Source: Otis tarda
Lineage: Eukaryota > Chordata > Aves > Otidiformes > Otididae
Direction: 5' to 3'
DNA length: 64,000 bases
Assembly: GCA_026413225.1 (NCBI GenBank)
Contig: CM048553.1
Span: 42,572,001 to 42,636,000 of the forward strand
Positions within the stretch are counted from its first letter, which is position 1. Each line of letters opens with the position of its first letter. Below the pieces are notes generated by a model. It was not told the origin of the DNA. It worked only from the letters and a program-made list of their open reading frames with translations, and did no database searches. Positions 24,781 through 38,650 of the stretch are shown piece by piece. Position numbers and translations under genes: made by a program.

Positions 24781-27700
24781 CTACAGAAAGAACATTCTCT
24801 AATGAAAGCTAATCACTTCTTGCATAAAAACTGTTTACTACCACTACATTCCTCTACTGATGTCTATCAAGTCATGATGGCCAGCACAGTATTCAAGCCT
24901 GTGTGGGACAGTTTGATACTGCGCAGCCTTGGTGTTGACACACCATACAGCACAGTTGCTGGCATCAGCGGGAACAATTTTCCTTAGCACTTCAGAGGCA
25001 CCGACTCAGAGATAACTGCTATGGGGGCTGCTGCTGCGCGCTCCCAGACACACTAGGGAGTGCCTGGTGCCTCTTCCTGCATCTAGGGGAGACATTGGCC
25101 TCCCTTGTGGGGACTGTGCTCTGGTCAAGATGCTGCACCACTGGACAAAGCAGCTCTGTACAAGACAAGTGTGTTGCCAGGAAGATTTACAGGAGAACAG
25201 CATCTTCACAGAGACTTTGCAGAGATGAGACCCCCAAACAATGTAAAGGAGGAGGAAAAACTAGAGATTACCCTCAAAGAAGCAGTGAATGGAGGCTTCC
25301 AAGAGGAGGTAGGCTGGAGATCTGTGACTTCTGCCATCAGAAGGAAGGCTTTTCCTCTGACTACAGATATAAAATTTCAGAACAGGTATAGTGACCTAGG
25401 AACAGGTGAGGAGGAACAAGACCTAAGAGAGGACACATCAGAGTCAGGTGAGTCTGAATCAAGTGTTCACAGCACAAATAAACAGCAGCAGCTGACGGTC
25501 ATTTGAGATTGAGGAAACAGAGGTATTTCTTTACTTTATCTGATTTGACGATTGTGAAGCCTGTTGCTTGTGAGCTGCTTGGATTCAGGACATTGTGGAG
25601 ATACTAACAAGGCTCATCTGGCCCTTGGGCTATTATGCCTTGCTGCTCATTCATATGGGCATGAACGACACTACCAGGGCTGACTCTAAACATACCAAAA
25701 GTGACTACAGAGCACCAGGGTCAAGCGTGAAGAGCAGGGGTCTGACGTGGTGTTCTCCTCAATTCTTCCAGTGAGAGGGAAAGGCTCAAGTCAGGGTGGA
25801 TACAACCTGCAGTCCAACACTGCTGTGTGTAGTCAAGAGCTTACTCATAAGGATCAGAGGAACAGACCAACATGGGTGACATTGTGGTAGGTGCCTACTA
25901 TAAACCACCCAAAACTGAAGAGGAAGTCAATGAAGCCTTTGTCGGACGGATGGAGGAATCTTCATGACCACAGGCACTCATACTCACTGGGGCCTACTAC
26001 CCACCCTGATATCTGCTGATGGGGTAATATGGCTGAGTGCAGCAATCATGAGATTTTTGGAATCTGTTGATGACGATTTCTTGGTGCAGCTGATTCAGAA
26101 GCTAAGTAGCAAAGGTATTCTGCCAGACCTGTTGCTCACAAACAAGGAAGAACCAGACAGGGATGTGAAGATCAAGGGCAGCTTCAGCTACAGCAAGCAT
26201 CGAACTGTGGAGTTCAAAATCCTGAGAGAAGTGAGAAAGATGGATTGTACAGTTATAACATAGGACTTCAGGAGAGCAGAATTCAGCCTCTTCAGGGATC
26301 TTCCTCTTAGAGCCTCTTGGAAGGCTGCCCTGGAAGGTAAAGAGAAAGATTGGAAGAGCTAGCTGATCTTCAGGGACACCTCAAAGCACAAGAACAGCCT
26401 ACTCTTGCATGTAGGAAGTAAGAGTGGGCTACATAGGAAGAATATAGAGATATTACTCAAAGGGTGGAGTTAGGAAAGCCAAAGCTCATCTGGAGTCACA
26501 ATAGATGCAGAAAGTATCAAAGTAGCAATGGATGTGGAAGGCAGAAGGCAGGCCTTCTATAAGTACACAGGCAACAAAAGAAAGGCTAACGAAGATGCGA
26601 ACCCACTATGCAACCTAGTGACAAAGGACATGCAAAAGGCTGGGGCACTCAATCCTTTTTTTCCATTGAGAAACTTTGGCCTTAAGTGTTCCAGATCTGT
26701 GAGCCTACCTGTAGAATTCATAAGCATGAAGCATTAGCACACAGTAGAAAATACAGTGAGAAAGCACTTAAGCCAATTGGACATACACAAACCCATTGGA
26801 CCAGAGGAGAAAAGCCTGAGAGTGCTGATGCAACCTGGTAAACGCCACTGTCCATCATATCTGAAAGGATAAGAGGGAGGTTCCTGTAGGCTGGAAAAAG
26901 TTGAATATCACACATGTATCCAAGAGCAAGAGGGAGGACCCAGAAAGCTACTGGCCAGTCAACTTCACTTCAGTCCCTGTAAAGTAAGAGAGCAAATTTC
27001 CCTGAAAGTAATTTCCAAGCACACAAAGGACAAGAAGGTGACTGGGAACAGCCATGATGGATTTACCAAACAGCAGTCATACCTGACTAGCGTGATTGCT
27101 TTCTATGATGCGATTACTGGCTCTGTGAACAACAGGAAAGGAGTACATGCTGTGAGTAGCTTTATTTTAGCAAGACCTTTGACACAATATCCCACAGTAA
27201 CCATAGGACTAGAAGGTAGGTTGATAATTGGCTGGACTTACTTGCTCAAAGTGATGTCACCAGCAGTACAAAGTCCAGCTGGTGGCTGCCTGTAGCATCC
27301 TCCAGGGATTGCTACTGGGCCAGTACTGTTTAACATCTTTATTAATGACCTAGATGATGGGATGGAGTACACTCCCAAAAGCTTTGTGAACACCAAATTG
27401 CAGGTATCATTCGATACATGCAGACCTGCTGTCAGAGGGACCTGGGCCACCTATATAGAGACCTGATTGCTATCTACGTAATGGGAGGGTACAGAAAAGA
27501 TGGAGACAGATCTTCCTCAGAGGTGCACAGTGATAGGGCAAGAGGCAATAGGCACAACTTAGAACACAGGAAAGTGTGATTTGATATAAGGATTATTATT
27601 ACTACTACTACTGCTACTTTTAATGACAAAGGCAGACAAACAGTGAAGAGGCCCCAGAGAAGTTGTGGGATATTCGTCCTTCAAGATATTCAGAACTCAG

Positions 27701-30293
27701 TTAGACAAGACCCTGAGCAGTGAACAACCAGATCTGATTGTGTCTGCTTTGAGCAGATGGACAAGATGACCTCTAGGGGTCCCTTCCAGCCTAAAGTACT
27801 TCACATTCTATGGTTCTTGTTTCGGGCACCCTAGGCAGCTGTTCAGTAACAGTAATAATATACTATTAGGTCTATTTTAAAATCCCCAGAATATTTTGTA
27901 TGTAGTGTAGGACATGAAAGCTGATAGGAACAGTTCTGCATGTACTATAAACTGTCTTAAATGTTAACTCCAGTGAACCTGATAATTAACTATGATTTCT
28001 CTGCACAGTACTATTGACCAGCTAGCATGCCGATACATTTAACCTAACACTCCTCTTTAAAGAAAGTGCCATAGAATCATTTTATTATTTCTAAAACAGT
28101 ACTTTTGAAATAAACATAACAGCCACATAAAGTAGCAGTTTTGAAAATGTTTTACAGTACGTGAACTTCATTTTAATCGTTTTTGTTTAAATGTGCTGAA
28201 AACCACTTATTCATCTCATTAATTTTCAAGACTTTGTTAATCTGTTTTACTTAAAATTTTGTATTTCCTTTAAACAGATGCAAGTTTTTCACCCTTAATA
28301 AATGTTCTGTTTGATTTTTTTCTTTTAATTTTTTATTTTAATCTATTGAAATTGGTCAACATTTCCCAGAACAATGTCAGCTATAAAAGTTTTCTGATAA
28401 ATCCTAAATCCATTTCCCATGCATCTGGAATGAAACTATTCATGACTAAACACTGAGTAGATTGATGTTCAACTCTGAAAGCCTTTGATGATTATGATTC
28501 CAGAACTTTCTTTGGTAGCTTAATCTAATAAAATTGTACTTTAATAACAATACTGTAAAATAATAAGGATAACACTAAATGCAAATTTACATTTGCAACA
28601 TGAAGCTTTCAGTGCTTTTTCTAATCATTATCAATAAACTATTTTTTATATTTATGACATTCATCTTTGAATATCTGTTGTGCATTAGTCCCTTGGAAAG
28701 AATTTGTTCATTTCTGTTAAGGTTTCCTCATCTATACTATAAGTAAGATCTCATTATTACTGCTTTTCTTTAATGTTCCTTATTTTTTTCTAAATATCTC
28801 ACAAAGCATAAGCCAAAACCGAAGCATAATATTTCATTTAAGGATTATCCCATAGCAAAAGAATAAACTTTTTTTTAAAAAAAAAAAAACCACGTTATGC
28901 TTCCCACTGCTACTAAAATAAGCAGAAAAATTCTTACATGATAGGAAAACTTAATTTTAATATTTTCAAGCAAATATCTGTTTAATCATCTATTTAAACC
29001 AGTTAGCCTTCAACACAGCCAGTCTCATGATGATATGGGACTTTCAGTGAACCCGTTTAATATAGCCACAATATCTACAATCCTAAATAACTCAATAGCT
29101 GGCCTTGGAAAAACCCTTAAAAACTTCCTATTGTAGAGTTTCTCATAATTATCAGGAATGAAAAGAAGGAAAATACAGAGGGCCAGATACTCACATAACT
29201 ATCTAATTCACTGATAAAGATGTATTTAAAATTTGTAAGGTAATGCAATACATATCAATACTGATATGATGTGACTGGAATGTATTTTCTGGATGCATTT
29301 GAGATTACTACATTATTGTTAAATAGTGAGCAATGAATTAATAAAGCCAGTTATTGTAACTACAAATATCTGTAAGTATTTAAAATACTAACATTCATTT
29401 CAGGACCTCTGTTAGTTCTATTAGCTCCTATCCTCTCCATTGTTGTCCTTCATCCTCAAGGTGTTTAAATAACAGAAACCTTTTTGCACAATAAAACATG
29501 TACAAAAAAGTTACAGTCTTTGTACAGTAAAGTGCTTTTTAGAGATGGAATTCAACATTTGAGTAAGAAAGGAAAAGCATTTTTGTGCTAAGTGGAGTTT
29601 TTCTAAAACGGAAAAGTCAAGGGAGCTAAATCTCAGCAGTGCACCAATTCACTATCTATATTTTGCCTTACATGTGACATTATCACCAGGAAGACAGAAC
29701 CATAGCTAAGAGAAATATATGATGAGTGAGTGGAACAAATACAGGCTCATCTTTTCCTCCATTATGGCGTTATCTCTGCTTTGTTATGTCTGCTATCCTG
29801 CTAACAGGATTAGGAGGTAGTGGGAAACATCTTGTTACCAGTCAAACACAAAAAACTAAGAATGTGATCGTACAGTGATCTATAAATAACATATTGCAAT
29901 AGGGTTACTTCCTTGACCATAAACTGCACTTGAAAATGAATCAAAATGCTGTATTTGCATGGGGGAAAGAATTGATGTGTAGGGAATTAACTACAACACT
30001 GGTATTGTTAAACTTCAGTACTGAGTATAAAGTCTATACTGGCTGAATAAATGCGCTGACTATACTGGCATAAGTTTTCCAGTTGCATGTATGCAACTAT
30101 ATTGCACATGTTATTAGTAGGTAAGGAGAAAGTAGATATCTCAGTTTTTCTTTAAATTAGAAGATACTTCATATTCAGAGACAAATACTGGCAGTTGATA
30201 AGTCAGTAAACTGTCACATTACCATTGCTGGAAACATACAAAACAAAACATCTTTTCAGCAGGATGTTGAAATAAAAGTAGATGAGTAATTAC
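24781..30293 (-). other. NEK10: NEK10 intron between exons l and m (5.5 kb)
   Basis: About half of the intron is a decayed CR1 copy (about 25.1-27.8 kb). The remainder, 27830-30290, is AT-rich without recognisable elements. A small ACT/TTA microsatellite (about 27593-27618) lies within the CR1. Confidence 0.88.
25100..27823 (+). mobile_element. Long decayed CR1 LINE with ORF1 and ORF2 remnants
   Basis: From left to right on the plus strand: an ORF1 piece (25105-25506, with GWRSVTSAIRRKAFPLTTDI and FQNRYSDLG), esterase-like ORF1 remnants (HMGMNDTTRADSKHTKSDYR near 25655-25710), then endonuclease remnants from about 25875 (GDIVVGAYYKPPKTEEEVNE), reverse-transcriptase remnants to about 27410 ([42 protein letters not shown] in degraded form), and the CR1 3' untranslated region ending near ATTCTATGGTTCT. 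The sequence between the esterase and endonuclease is much shorter than in a complete CR1, so there is an internal deletion. Many stops and frameshifts are present. The left boundary is approximate. Confidence 0.85.
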
Positions 30294-30364
30294 CTCTTAA
30301 TGGTAAATGACACTTTTTCAGAGTACAGTCCTTCTGGCACAGGTTCATACACAGCCCCTACTAT
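30294..30364 (-). CDS. NEK10: NEK10 exon l (kinase C-lobe)
   Basis: The exon has 71 nt, 23 codons plus two bases of an Arg codon. It encodes IVGAVYEPVPEGLYSEKVSF then TIK. The segment YEPVPEG-YSEKV is diagnostic for NEK10. Gly in IVGAV and Phe in KVSF differ from the residues I remember in the human protein (Glu and Asp). The acceptor is TTTTGTAG and the donor AGAG/GTAATT. Confidence 0.95.
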
Positions 30365-30961
30365 CTACAAAACAAATAATCTACAGTTAATTGAAGACAA
30401 ATATTCCATTATTTATCTGAAGATCCCATATGATAAGTATCGCTCCTTGAAACAACCTGATGGGCATTACATCATCAGCTCTAACTTGCAGAACAACTTA
30501 GAACACATCTTCTAATGCAGAATGTTACTTCCAGTCAGGTATCCACATTAATGTAAATAATCACTGTAGATCAAAGGGCTACAATATCTGAATAAGAGAA
30601 ACATTTTTAAAAATCCAAGAAATTATTTATTTTTATTTGTGATCACATCCTAAGGTGTAATACACAATGCTACAGAAAATCCAGTATTACAGTACATCAA
30701 CAAATTGTATATATCTAAAGCTCCTATCACTGAATGCAATGATAAAAATATGTTAGTCTGAAAGGTAATAATATACTAACATTTACAAGCAATTTTTGCA
30801 GTTAGAATGGCAAGATAGCAATTCATATAAGGATAAACACTTATGCTCCTTCACACATCAGATGAGAGAAGTTTATGTTTCTATAACCTTAAACAAATTC
30901 TCATGGATCTAGTGAACACACGCAGAAATAATTGGTAGTTTGATCTGGCAAATCCAAATAC
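30365..30961 (-). other. NEK10: NEK10 intron between exons k and l (597 bp)
   Basis: A short AT-rich intron with no repeat recognised. The donor GTATTT is weak and the acceptor TTTTGTAG is ordinary. Confidence 0.9.
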
Positions 30962-31091
30962 CTTAGTTGCCAAGGAGAGCATATTTGTGCCGTAAAACGG
31001 TGGGTTCAGAGTTGCCATCTGGTAAAGGATGCATCCTGCAGCCCAGACATCAGCCTTCTCTCCATAGGGCTCACTCTTTACAACTTCAGGG
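30962..31091 (-). CDS. NEK10: NEK10 exon k (CPE motif and helices F-G)
   Basis: The exon has 130 nt: one base completing Cys and then 43 codons. PEVVKSEPYGEKADVWAAGC contains the APE equivalent (here CPE) and the conserved Asp of helix F (ADVW). ILYQMATLNPPFYGTNMLSL then ATK follows. The acceptor is TCACTTAG. The donor is AAG/GTATTTGG, which lacks the usual G at +5 and so looks weak, but frame and homology fix the end at LATK. Confidence 0.97.
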
Positions 31092-34000
31092 CTAAGTGAA
31101 AAATAATGCAACCCACAAGTGTTTAATTAATTCACCCAGAAGTACACCTATTTTTTTTTTCAAAAAGCATCCAATATTTAGTTAGTTACTACAACATATT
31201 TTCAGAGCACATACAATTACATTCAAAAAGTTGCATTTATATCTTTCACCAGCTAAACTCCTTAAGTAGAAGTACAATTAATAGCTTTTCCACTTCTACT
31301 GCAGCTCTCACAACACTAGTGGTTTATATTTTGTTCACTTGCCTTTTTCACTTATCTCATGTTATAATGTCTTTGGACTTAATGGATACAAATGAACTGC
31401 AGCATTCATAACTTGTTTACTATGACCACATTTCAACAAGATGGAGTAGAGAACAGATAAATATATCACATCCTCTTGTAATTCAGATATCAGAAAGATT
31501 TGAGTAAGATTCCTATATTTAGAATGCTAATGGATATGATTTTGCTATTAATGTGAGTAAACAAACTTTAATGTGAGCAAACAAGCTTTACTCATGATAT
31601 CATTTTCATCCTTTTAAAACTATTGCGATGCATTCCCTGTGAGGATGCCACATGGACACTCAGCAGCCAGCTGAATGACAATTAAAAAAAATCCATTGTG
31701 AAGATCCATTTAAAGCAAATGGAAGAAGGCAGCAATTTCAGTTTTGATTCAGTACAAAGCAGACTTCATTTCCCTTTCTGAATTTCCTCAGCACTCTTTA
31801 TAAACCTGGATGATAATAATTTACATTTGTAGGGATATTGTGATGTTGGAGTTCAAGTCTTCGCAATAAGTAAAGGTCATACCGCATGTTTTTTTTTTAG
31901 TTAGCATCTTCTCCCTGTAATTATTCAGTGATATAAAAAATACTTGACTCCTTTCATCTGTAAAATTAAGTTGAAAACCTACTTGTTTTCCTTTTCCTTT
32001 CAACTTACAATTCAGAACCACTATATCAACATCACAATTATACTACTGATATCTTTGGTAAAAATGCCTTATTTAGATCTGAGAGGTACTACGTCAATTC
32101 AATTAATGATGGAGTCTGGATAAAGTATATTGCTGGAAGGTATGCTGCTGGTATGTACAAATTGCAGAAAACAGATTTTTAAAATAAACTGGATGAGGTT
32201 CCTTAGAGAAACTATTGCGCTGAAGAGAAATTAAGTGATCTTAACAGAACCGAAAGCCAAAACAGAGGTCACTGTGTGGGGAAGTGAGAGAGGCCGACAG
32301 GTCACACATTTATGATAAAATTGATCAAGCAAGATACAGATTCCTGGGTCAAATCTAATCAGCAATTTTTCCTTGAATTTTGGTGCTGCTACTACATAAC
32401 CAGAGAGGGGAATACAGGATGTTGAACATGGTGTCAGAATATAACACTATTTCTGTACTCAGACTGTCTTTATTCCTTACTGTGACACTAATCCATTAGA
32501 GGACTTTGTGGAAACTTCATTTTTACATATTAAATGTGTCTTCTAGAACAAACACCAGTATTGCAATTCATCATATAGATGATGAGATCAGCAAGGCAAA
32601 GCCCCTGTCTTAGTAAAGTTCTAAGCATGCTCCTATTCAGAAAAATGAATCTCACTTGAATTTTACAAACTTTCATTCTAGTGATAATTTTCATGCATAA
32701 AGTTATAAATTATTATTTTTAAATTACTAAATAATATTAAAATCCCAAACTGAGATTATTCAAGCCAAATCTATGGCTTGAATCTATATGCAAAAAGTCG
32801 CACAGCAGTCACAGAAAGAATAAGCTGAATATGATTGAGAGAGAAATAGAAACAACTATGACCTGGCCTGCAGAATCTTGTATTCATGAACAGCAGGGAA
32901 GAACCTAGCTGGATGTCCAGACTAAAGAGCAGTCAATGGGGCTGCTGACTAGGAAAAACGTATTTGTTACTACTATGATTTGGAAATCACTGAAACAATA
33001 AAGTGCTGACAAGGTTGCAGTTTTAGCATGGTTTCACACAAATGCATAATAGCTAGAAGTTAATGAAGTCATTTGGCCTGCTTATTCATGCTGAAAGACT
33101 TCTTGTTCTAAATGCATATCTAATTTCTTTAAAAAAAAAAAAAAAAAATCAAAAGGAGATCTTGCGGCAGAGTACTACTTGATCTTTTCTTCCAGAACAA
33201 ATGTCTTTAGTCAGAAGTCTCTGATATTTAGAACATTAGGATAACGAATATCTTAAATACTCGCTCATGCTTAAGAAATGCTTTAAATTACTGAAGTAAT
33301 ATTTATCTAAGGTGCTCCATGAAAGTTCTACAGAGAATATAAAATCCTATAGTTATATGATGCTATGCTTTCCTGCCTAATTAATTCTGTCATTTAGATT
33401 TTTAAATAGAATTTTCAAATATTGTTTATTTACTTTTAAGAGATGTAGTGAAATCCCTCACCATGTTCTAGAGGCTCGCCTCACCATCTGCTATTTAGAA
33501 GTGTGGGTGGGGTACAGTACTTGTTGACTAGCAAAACAGTTCTGCAGTCAAGTTGCATCTTTTGGATCTGTACTGTTGAGGGATGCCAAGCAGAGAAAGT
33601 ACCCAGTTTCGTTCCTGTACACTGCCACCCACAAACAGGAGAGTGGTGGGAGTACATACGGTTTGCTTAATTCAATTGACAACTGTGTATAAACTGTCAC
33701 CGTCTGGTCAAGACCAGAAAGAATGAGTAGAACCAGACTCTGAATTTTATGCCATAAAAACCCTACAAAACCAGTTTTAGCCACAAACTTTGAAAATTAG
33801 TTTAAGGGTGTAGCATTGGTATGACCTTTTTTTAATTTATTTGTAAAGGCAGAATTCTTCCTTTAATGCTTAGATTAAGAGATCTCAACTGGCTGAAATA
33901 GGACAGTGGCGCTAATTAAATTTTTAGCAAACAGATGTCCACATCATAAAATGCATTCAGTATCAAAATAAAATACATAAAGGAAGAAACTCTAAGAGCT

Positions 34001-35849
34001 GATAAAGAATTTATTTTCCATTGCTCCAAGGGTTGATCATACTGCTGCTTTGCAGCAGTCCTGATGCTATGATATCCGCAGTCTTGGATATTAAAAGAGG
34101 CAGCGGATACTTATATAATTAGTCATTTAATTCTTGCAGCTAACATATTCAGGATAACCACTCTAGTTTTCCTCTAGGTTTACAAATCACTGCTCATTTC
34201 TAAATTACATATTCAAGCTGAAAAAGCTTACTTCAGCAGCATTATGTTAAATATAGGAGACTCCTTCAGTGAACAAATGTCCATAGCAAAAAGCAAGACT
34301 AAACTATTCCACATGAAAGACACAGAAATATATCCACAGAATAATTCTCCAAATTCTCAGCATCCTTGAACAGACAGTTTTATAACTGTTTCTCTGAAAG
34401 TTCACTCTTGCTCAACATATCGGCATTACTTTTATATTTAATGTCTTCCATGGCAATAGCCTTAAAATTTCAAAGTCTTCAATTTGATTAAGACATTGCT
34501 TAATCCAAAAAATTAATTGTTCTTTCTTCTGAACTACTTTTGCAAAATTAAGCATCTATCTTAAATACAGAAAACAGCTTTCCATAATACTCCACATTTT
34601 TAACTAGAATTTAAAAAAGAAAATCAAATCTTGTCAATATTTGTGCTGCTTATAAGACAGTACCACTTCACCAAATCATCTCTACACAGCCTTGGAGACA
34701 TTTCTGCAATCAAGCTTTCAGTTATCATTTTGCTCACTGATGTTATTTTGTCATGGTATTTAAGAATACTTTATCAGAGATTTACAAAAGATTGTCCCAA
34801 TCCAAATCTGCTACATTAGCACAATCACACACCGACGTGAAAGATTACTATCCATACTGGATTAGCTCATGCTCACATTACTTATTAGCGCATGGAAGCT
34901 CCAAAATGAAGGAAGAAGTCCTGAGTTTGGAGGAGGAGGAAAGGGGGAGCTGAGGGAATGACGTTTTTAAAACTGCATTAATTTTCTAGAGCTTCTAAGA
35001 AACGTTGTCAGTAATATCAGGCTGACTTTATGTGGGATACAATCAACAATGATTTCCCAAGCTACAAAGAACTTCAGTAAGCCACTCGTGACTCAGCTTG
35101 GTACAGTGTTCACTGGTTAATCCTAGTGCTTCTGACGGGTGTAAGAACAAGCTGGTATATGTCATTCTAAAGTATGTCGAGTATTTTCAAAGGAGATATG
35201 ATTTCAACTAGACAGTTATGGATTATATAAAGTAAGAGCGATATTTCAAGACTAACTCCCAGAAGAGATGATGGCTATAATGAAAGAGTAAACAAGTAAG
35301 AAGCACACACCACTGCAGAAGATTTTAACAATGACAGAGTTATTGCTTTTAGTTTTTATCATTCCTCCAATTAACTACTTATAGTTTGATGGAGATTCCT
35401 GCAGCTGGTGGTGGTTATACAAACACTCATGTCTAGAAACCATATCTAGTTCAGGAAGCAACCCAAGCTGAAAATAGTTGCGGGCTAGTAAAGTGTCAGA
35501 TACTCTTAACCCATTCTTCCTTCCTTATGGATATTGACTTATTGCCACTGCTGGAGACAGGACAGTAGGGGAGACGGTAGAAAAGTTTGCCATATATATA
35601 TATTACCCTATATTATATATATAACCTTTTTGGTTTGTCCCAAGTACTAAAAGAGTCTCTGCAGCTTCTATTAGCTTCAGATATTCAGATACCTTCAGTA
35701 AGTTACCTACATAATACTGGCAATGGATAGACTTTTTAGTTGGTGGCAGAACTCAAAGCAAAGTAGAGGAAGGGGTTTACACATCACACCTACAACTGCC
35801 ACAACTCACTATAAAAATGAGACTGTTATTCTCTGGCCCAGGCTAACCA

Positions 35850-35998
35850 GGGATTTATCCAGTAGTATCTTGAAAACCTTCAGAGGTAAAGACTACATAA
35901 CCTCTCTGTGCAGCCTGTTCTACATCTCACTGTCATAATTGTGAAAAAAAAAATTGCCTTATATCAAGTTAGAATCTCTCCTGTTTCAATGAATGTCT
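35850..35998 (-). mobile_element. Old CR1 3' fragment
   Basis: The plus strand reads as the complement of a CR1 3' region, recognisable by CCTCTCTGTGCAGCCTGTTC and the spacing of the flanking words, with an internal poly-A expansion. It has no coding potential. It is in the same orientation as NEK10. Confidence 0.65.
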
Positions 35999-38650
35999 AT
36001 TTTCTCAGAAAAGGGCCAAAACCACCAATTTCAGTCCAAGGAATGAGAAGAATCAAGGGTTTCTATGAACCAGGTGGCCTGTTTTCATTTTACTAAACTA
36101 CCATAGGATAGTTTGAATGTCTATCTATTAATAGAAAAAAAAACACAGATCTACTCTATAATCAGTTCTCCAAATCACAGAAAGGGGAGGTGGGGGGCAG
36201 GGGAGGAGAAATAACCAAAAAAACCCAAACAAACAAACAAAAAAAAAAGAGCTATTTGCATTTCTCACCTAGAAGAATAATTCAACACAAGCCTTTTGGG
36301 GATATTCTGTCTATTCACTGAGTGACGAAACTGGAACAGGATTTTCAATCACTAGTGAAAAGCTTTTTTTTCACAGTTTTCTATTTTGAAATGTATTGCC
36401 AAGTAATTCTATAATAATTTATTACATTGTCTTCAAACTTGTATACGTTTTTCTCATTACAAATTTTGTTAAATATTTTTTCAAAATATTATATATATAT
36501 AAAATTCTTCACAAAAGACAACTTTTCAGGTGTCCTAAGCCTCTGCTGATGCCTATAGAAAAATTCATCATTTCCACCATTTTTCAAAAAGTATGGGTGT
36601 AGGGAAGAAATTTACTACCTTCAGTTTGCAATTTTAGAGTGTGATAAATCCTCTTGCCACCAGATGGGGAAGGCAATTTTAAAATGGTGACTGCCTGTCT
36701 CTGCCCAGGAAGTTCCTCTACAGTCATATAACTTAACCTGTAGAGAGGCAAAACCAATCTGAAGACAGTGACAGACCACTAACAACTGTTGGATACCGCA
36801 GACTATATGATAACACTTCCCTTCATGTTTTTACTAACTTCTTCCCAAAAAAAAAGGCCTGGTTTGATGTGGAAGGATACTTTTCACTGCAAATAGTAGT
36901 AAAGTCATGTGGTCTGTCTCAGTCTGAAATGTTAATGAGCACCGAGAAATGTCTAAAAACAAGATCCCAGTAATAAACCCGTGTAGCCCTCAGCTACACT
37001 GCTGTTGATCAACAATTCAGAAAAAAACACTAACTTACTGCTTTCTTTCAGCACATATACAATGTCTCTCTGTCTAACATAGAAGCAGATGTTTTGTACT
37101 CCACTTTTGGGGGTTTTTAGATTACAGTTTTGAAATTAAAGAAATAAAGATATGGACATTCTGTTAATTGACTTGTATTTCTTTAAATGTACAAACTTCT
37201 AAGCTGTTAAGTGTGCTAACATTATACATTATTGCTTAGAGATGCCAAATATATTAACTTTGAAAAATAATTTATGGTCTCTAGCAGTGTAACAAAACAG
37301 TGTTACAGAACAAATGAATAGCTACCAGCAATTAACTTCTAATTCATCCATGTCACATATTAATACAAATTAAATTACATTTTTCTAAAAGTTTACTCTA
37401 TTGTTCTTTACTCCTATTGCTTTGTTAAACAAAAACAAACAAAAATCTTTTTCATACCTAAATCATTAAATATCCAAGGCAGAAGCATGTTCAGGGCACA
37501 AGGTTCTCTTCCTAATCCTTAAGTGCAGAGTCACTCATACTGACTTTTTTCCCCAGCAAAACTTAGAGCACATATGTTACTGTGAAAGCCGAAACAGCCT
37601 CACATGCAGTAAGGTGTTTATGCTGTATATCTGAAAAATACTGTAAGCCATGAAACAAATACTGGTGTTTCGCGCCTGCTGCTCCGAGTCACTCTTTACC
37701 ACCGCTGTCTGCTCTGTTGTGCCAGCACAAGTACCTCTACAGCTGTATTATGTGTCAGACCAAAGATCTGATGCACCTGAAAAATAACCTGGATTATTTT
37801 TCAGACAGGTCAGTTCTCTAATCTAGATCATCACTATATGTTCACACAAATGCTTGTGTTGGCCCAGGAGTAGTATGGTCGCTTTGAGGGGTTTTTTTCC
37901 CTTGCATCGTTTCATTGACACTATTTATATCACAGCCCTAAAAAAAAACCCTGGTACTGGCAGAAATTTAGGAGGCTTTTTCTTGGGAAGAAATACTACA
38001 TACAACTGCCAGGAGGCCAGCTTTATAAATACAAAAGCAGCTTCCACTGAAACACAACTTTCAGTTTTACTCTTAGTTCATAATGCTCAACTAAAACTTC
38101 TTTTTTTTTTTTAACTAAACCAAGAAAATGCATCAAAAGCTTCATGTCTTCTCAGTTCCTCCTTCTAAGCACAAAGCCTATATAAAAAGCTGCTGACGAG
38201 TAGAAGAATTTTATTGTGAAGACTTCTGGAAAACTGGGCAAAAATTTAAAAGAAGAGGGGAGGAGGTTTGAGATACCACCTCATTCTATTCAGCTCACTC
38301 CCTAACCACAGTAATGGTCACCCTTGAGAAACAGGCCAGTGACCTAAACTGAACAGTCACACAATCCTGTGAGGAGAAAAACACTTAATTCCACAGTTTT
38401 CTTCTCCAAATTATCTCTAAAATTCCTTTCAGGAATAAATTAAAGCCTTAATCGACTCTTCATGAGACAGGAAGTAGATGAAAATACTGTACACATTAAT
38501 TTGTAAATAGTAATCAACAAAATCTACCAACAAATTACATTTACAACACGTTCCCAAATCTCCCAATTTAATAATCGGGCACCTTGATCTCTATAAAAAG
38601 ACACAGACTACTTGTCTACAGCTGGGATCAGCTGCGAGGCAAAAAATTCA

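Noticed and set aside
25105..25506. Plus-strand frame of 133 codons that might be a host gene
   Set aside because: Its second half reads as CR1 ORF1 and it is followed by further CR1 remnants, so it belongs to the LINE.
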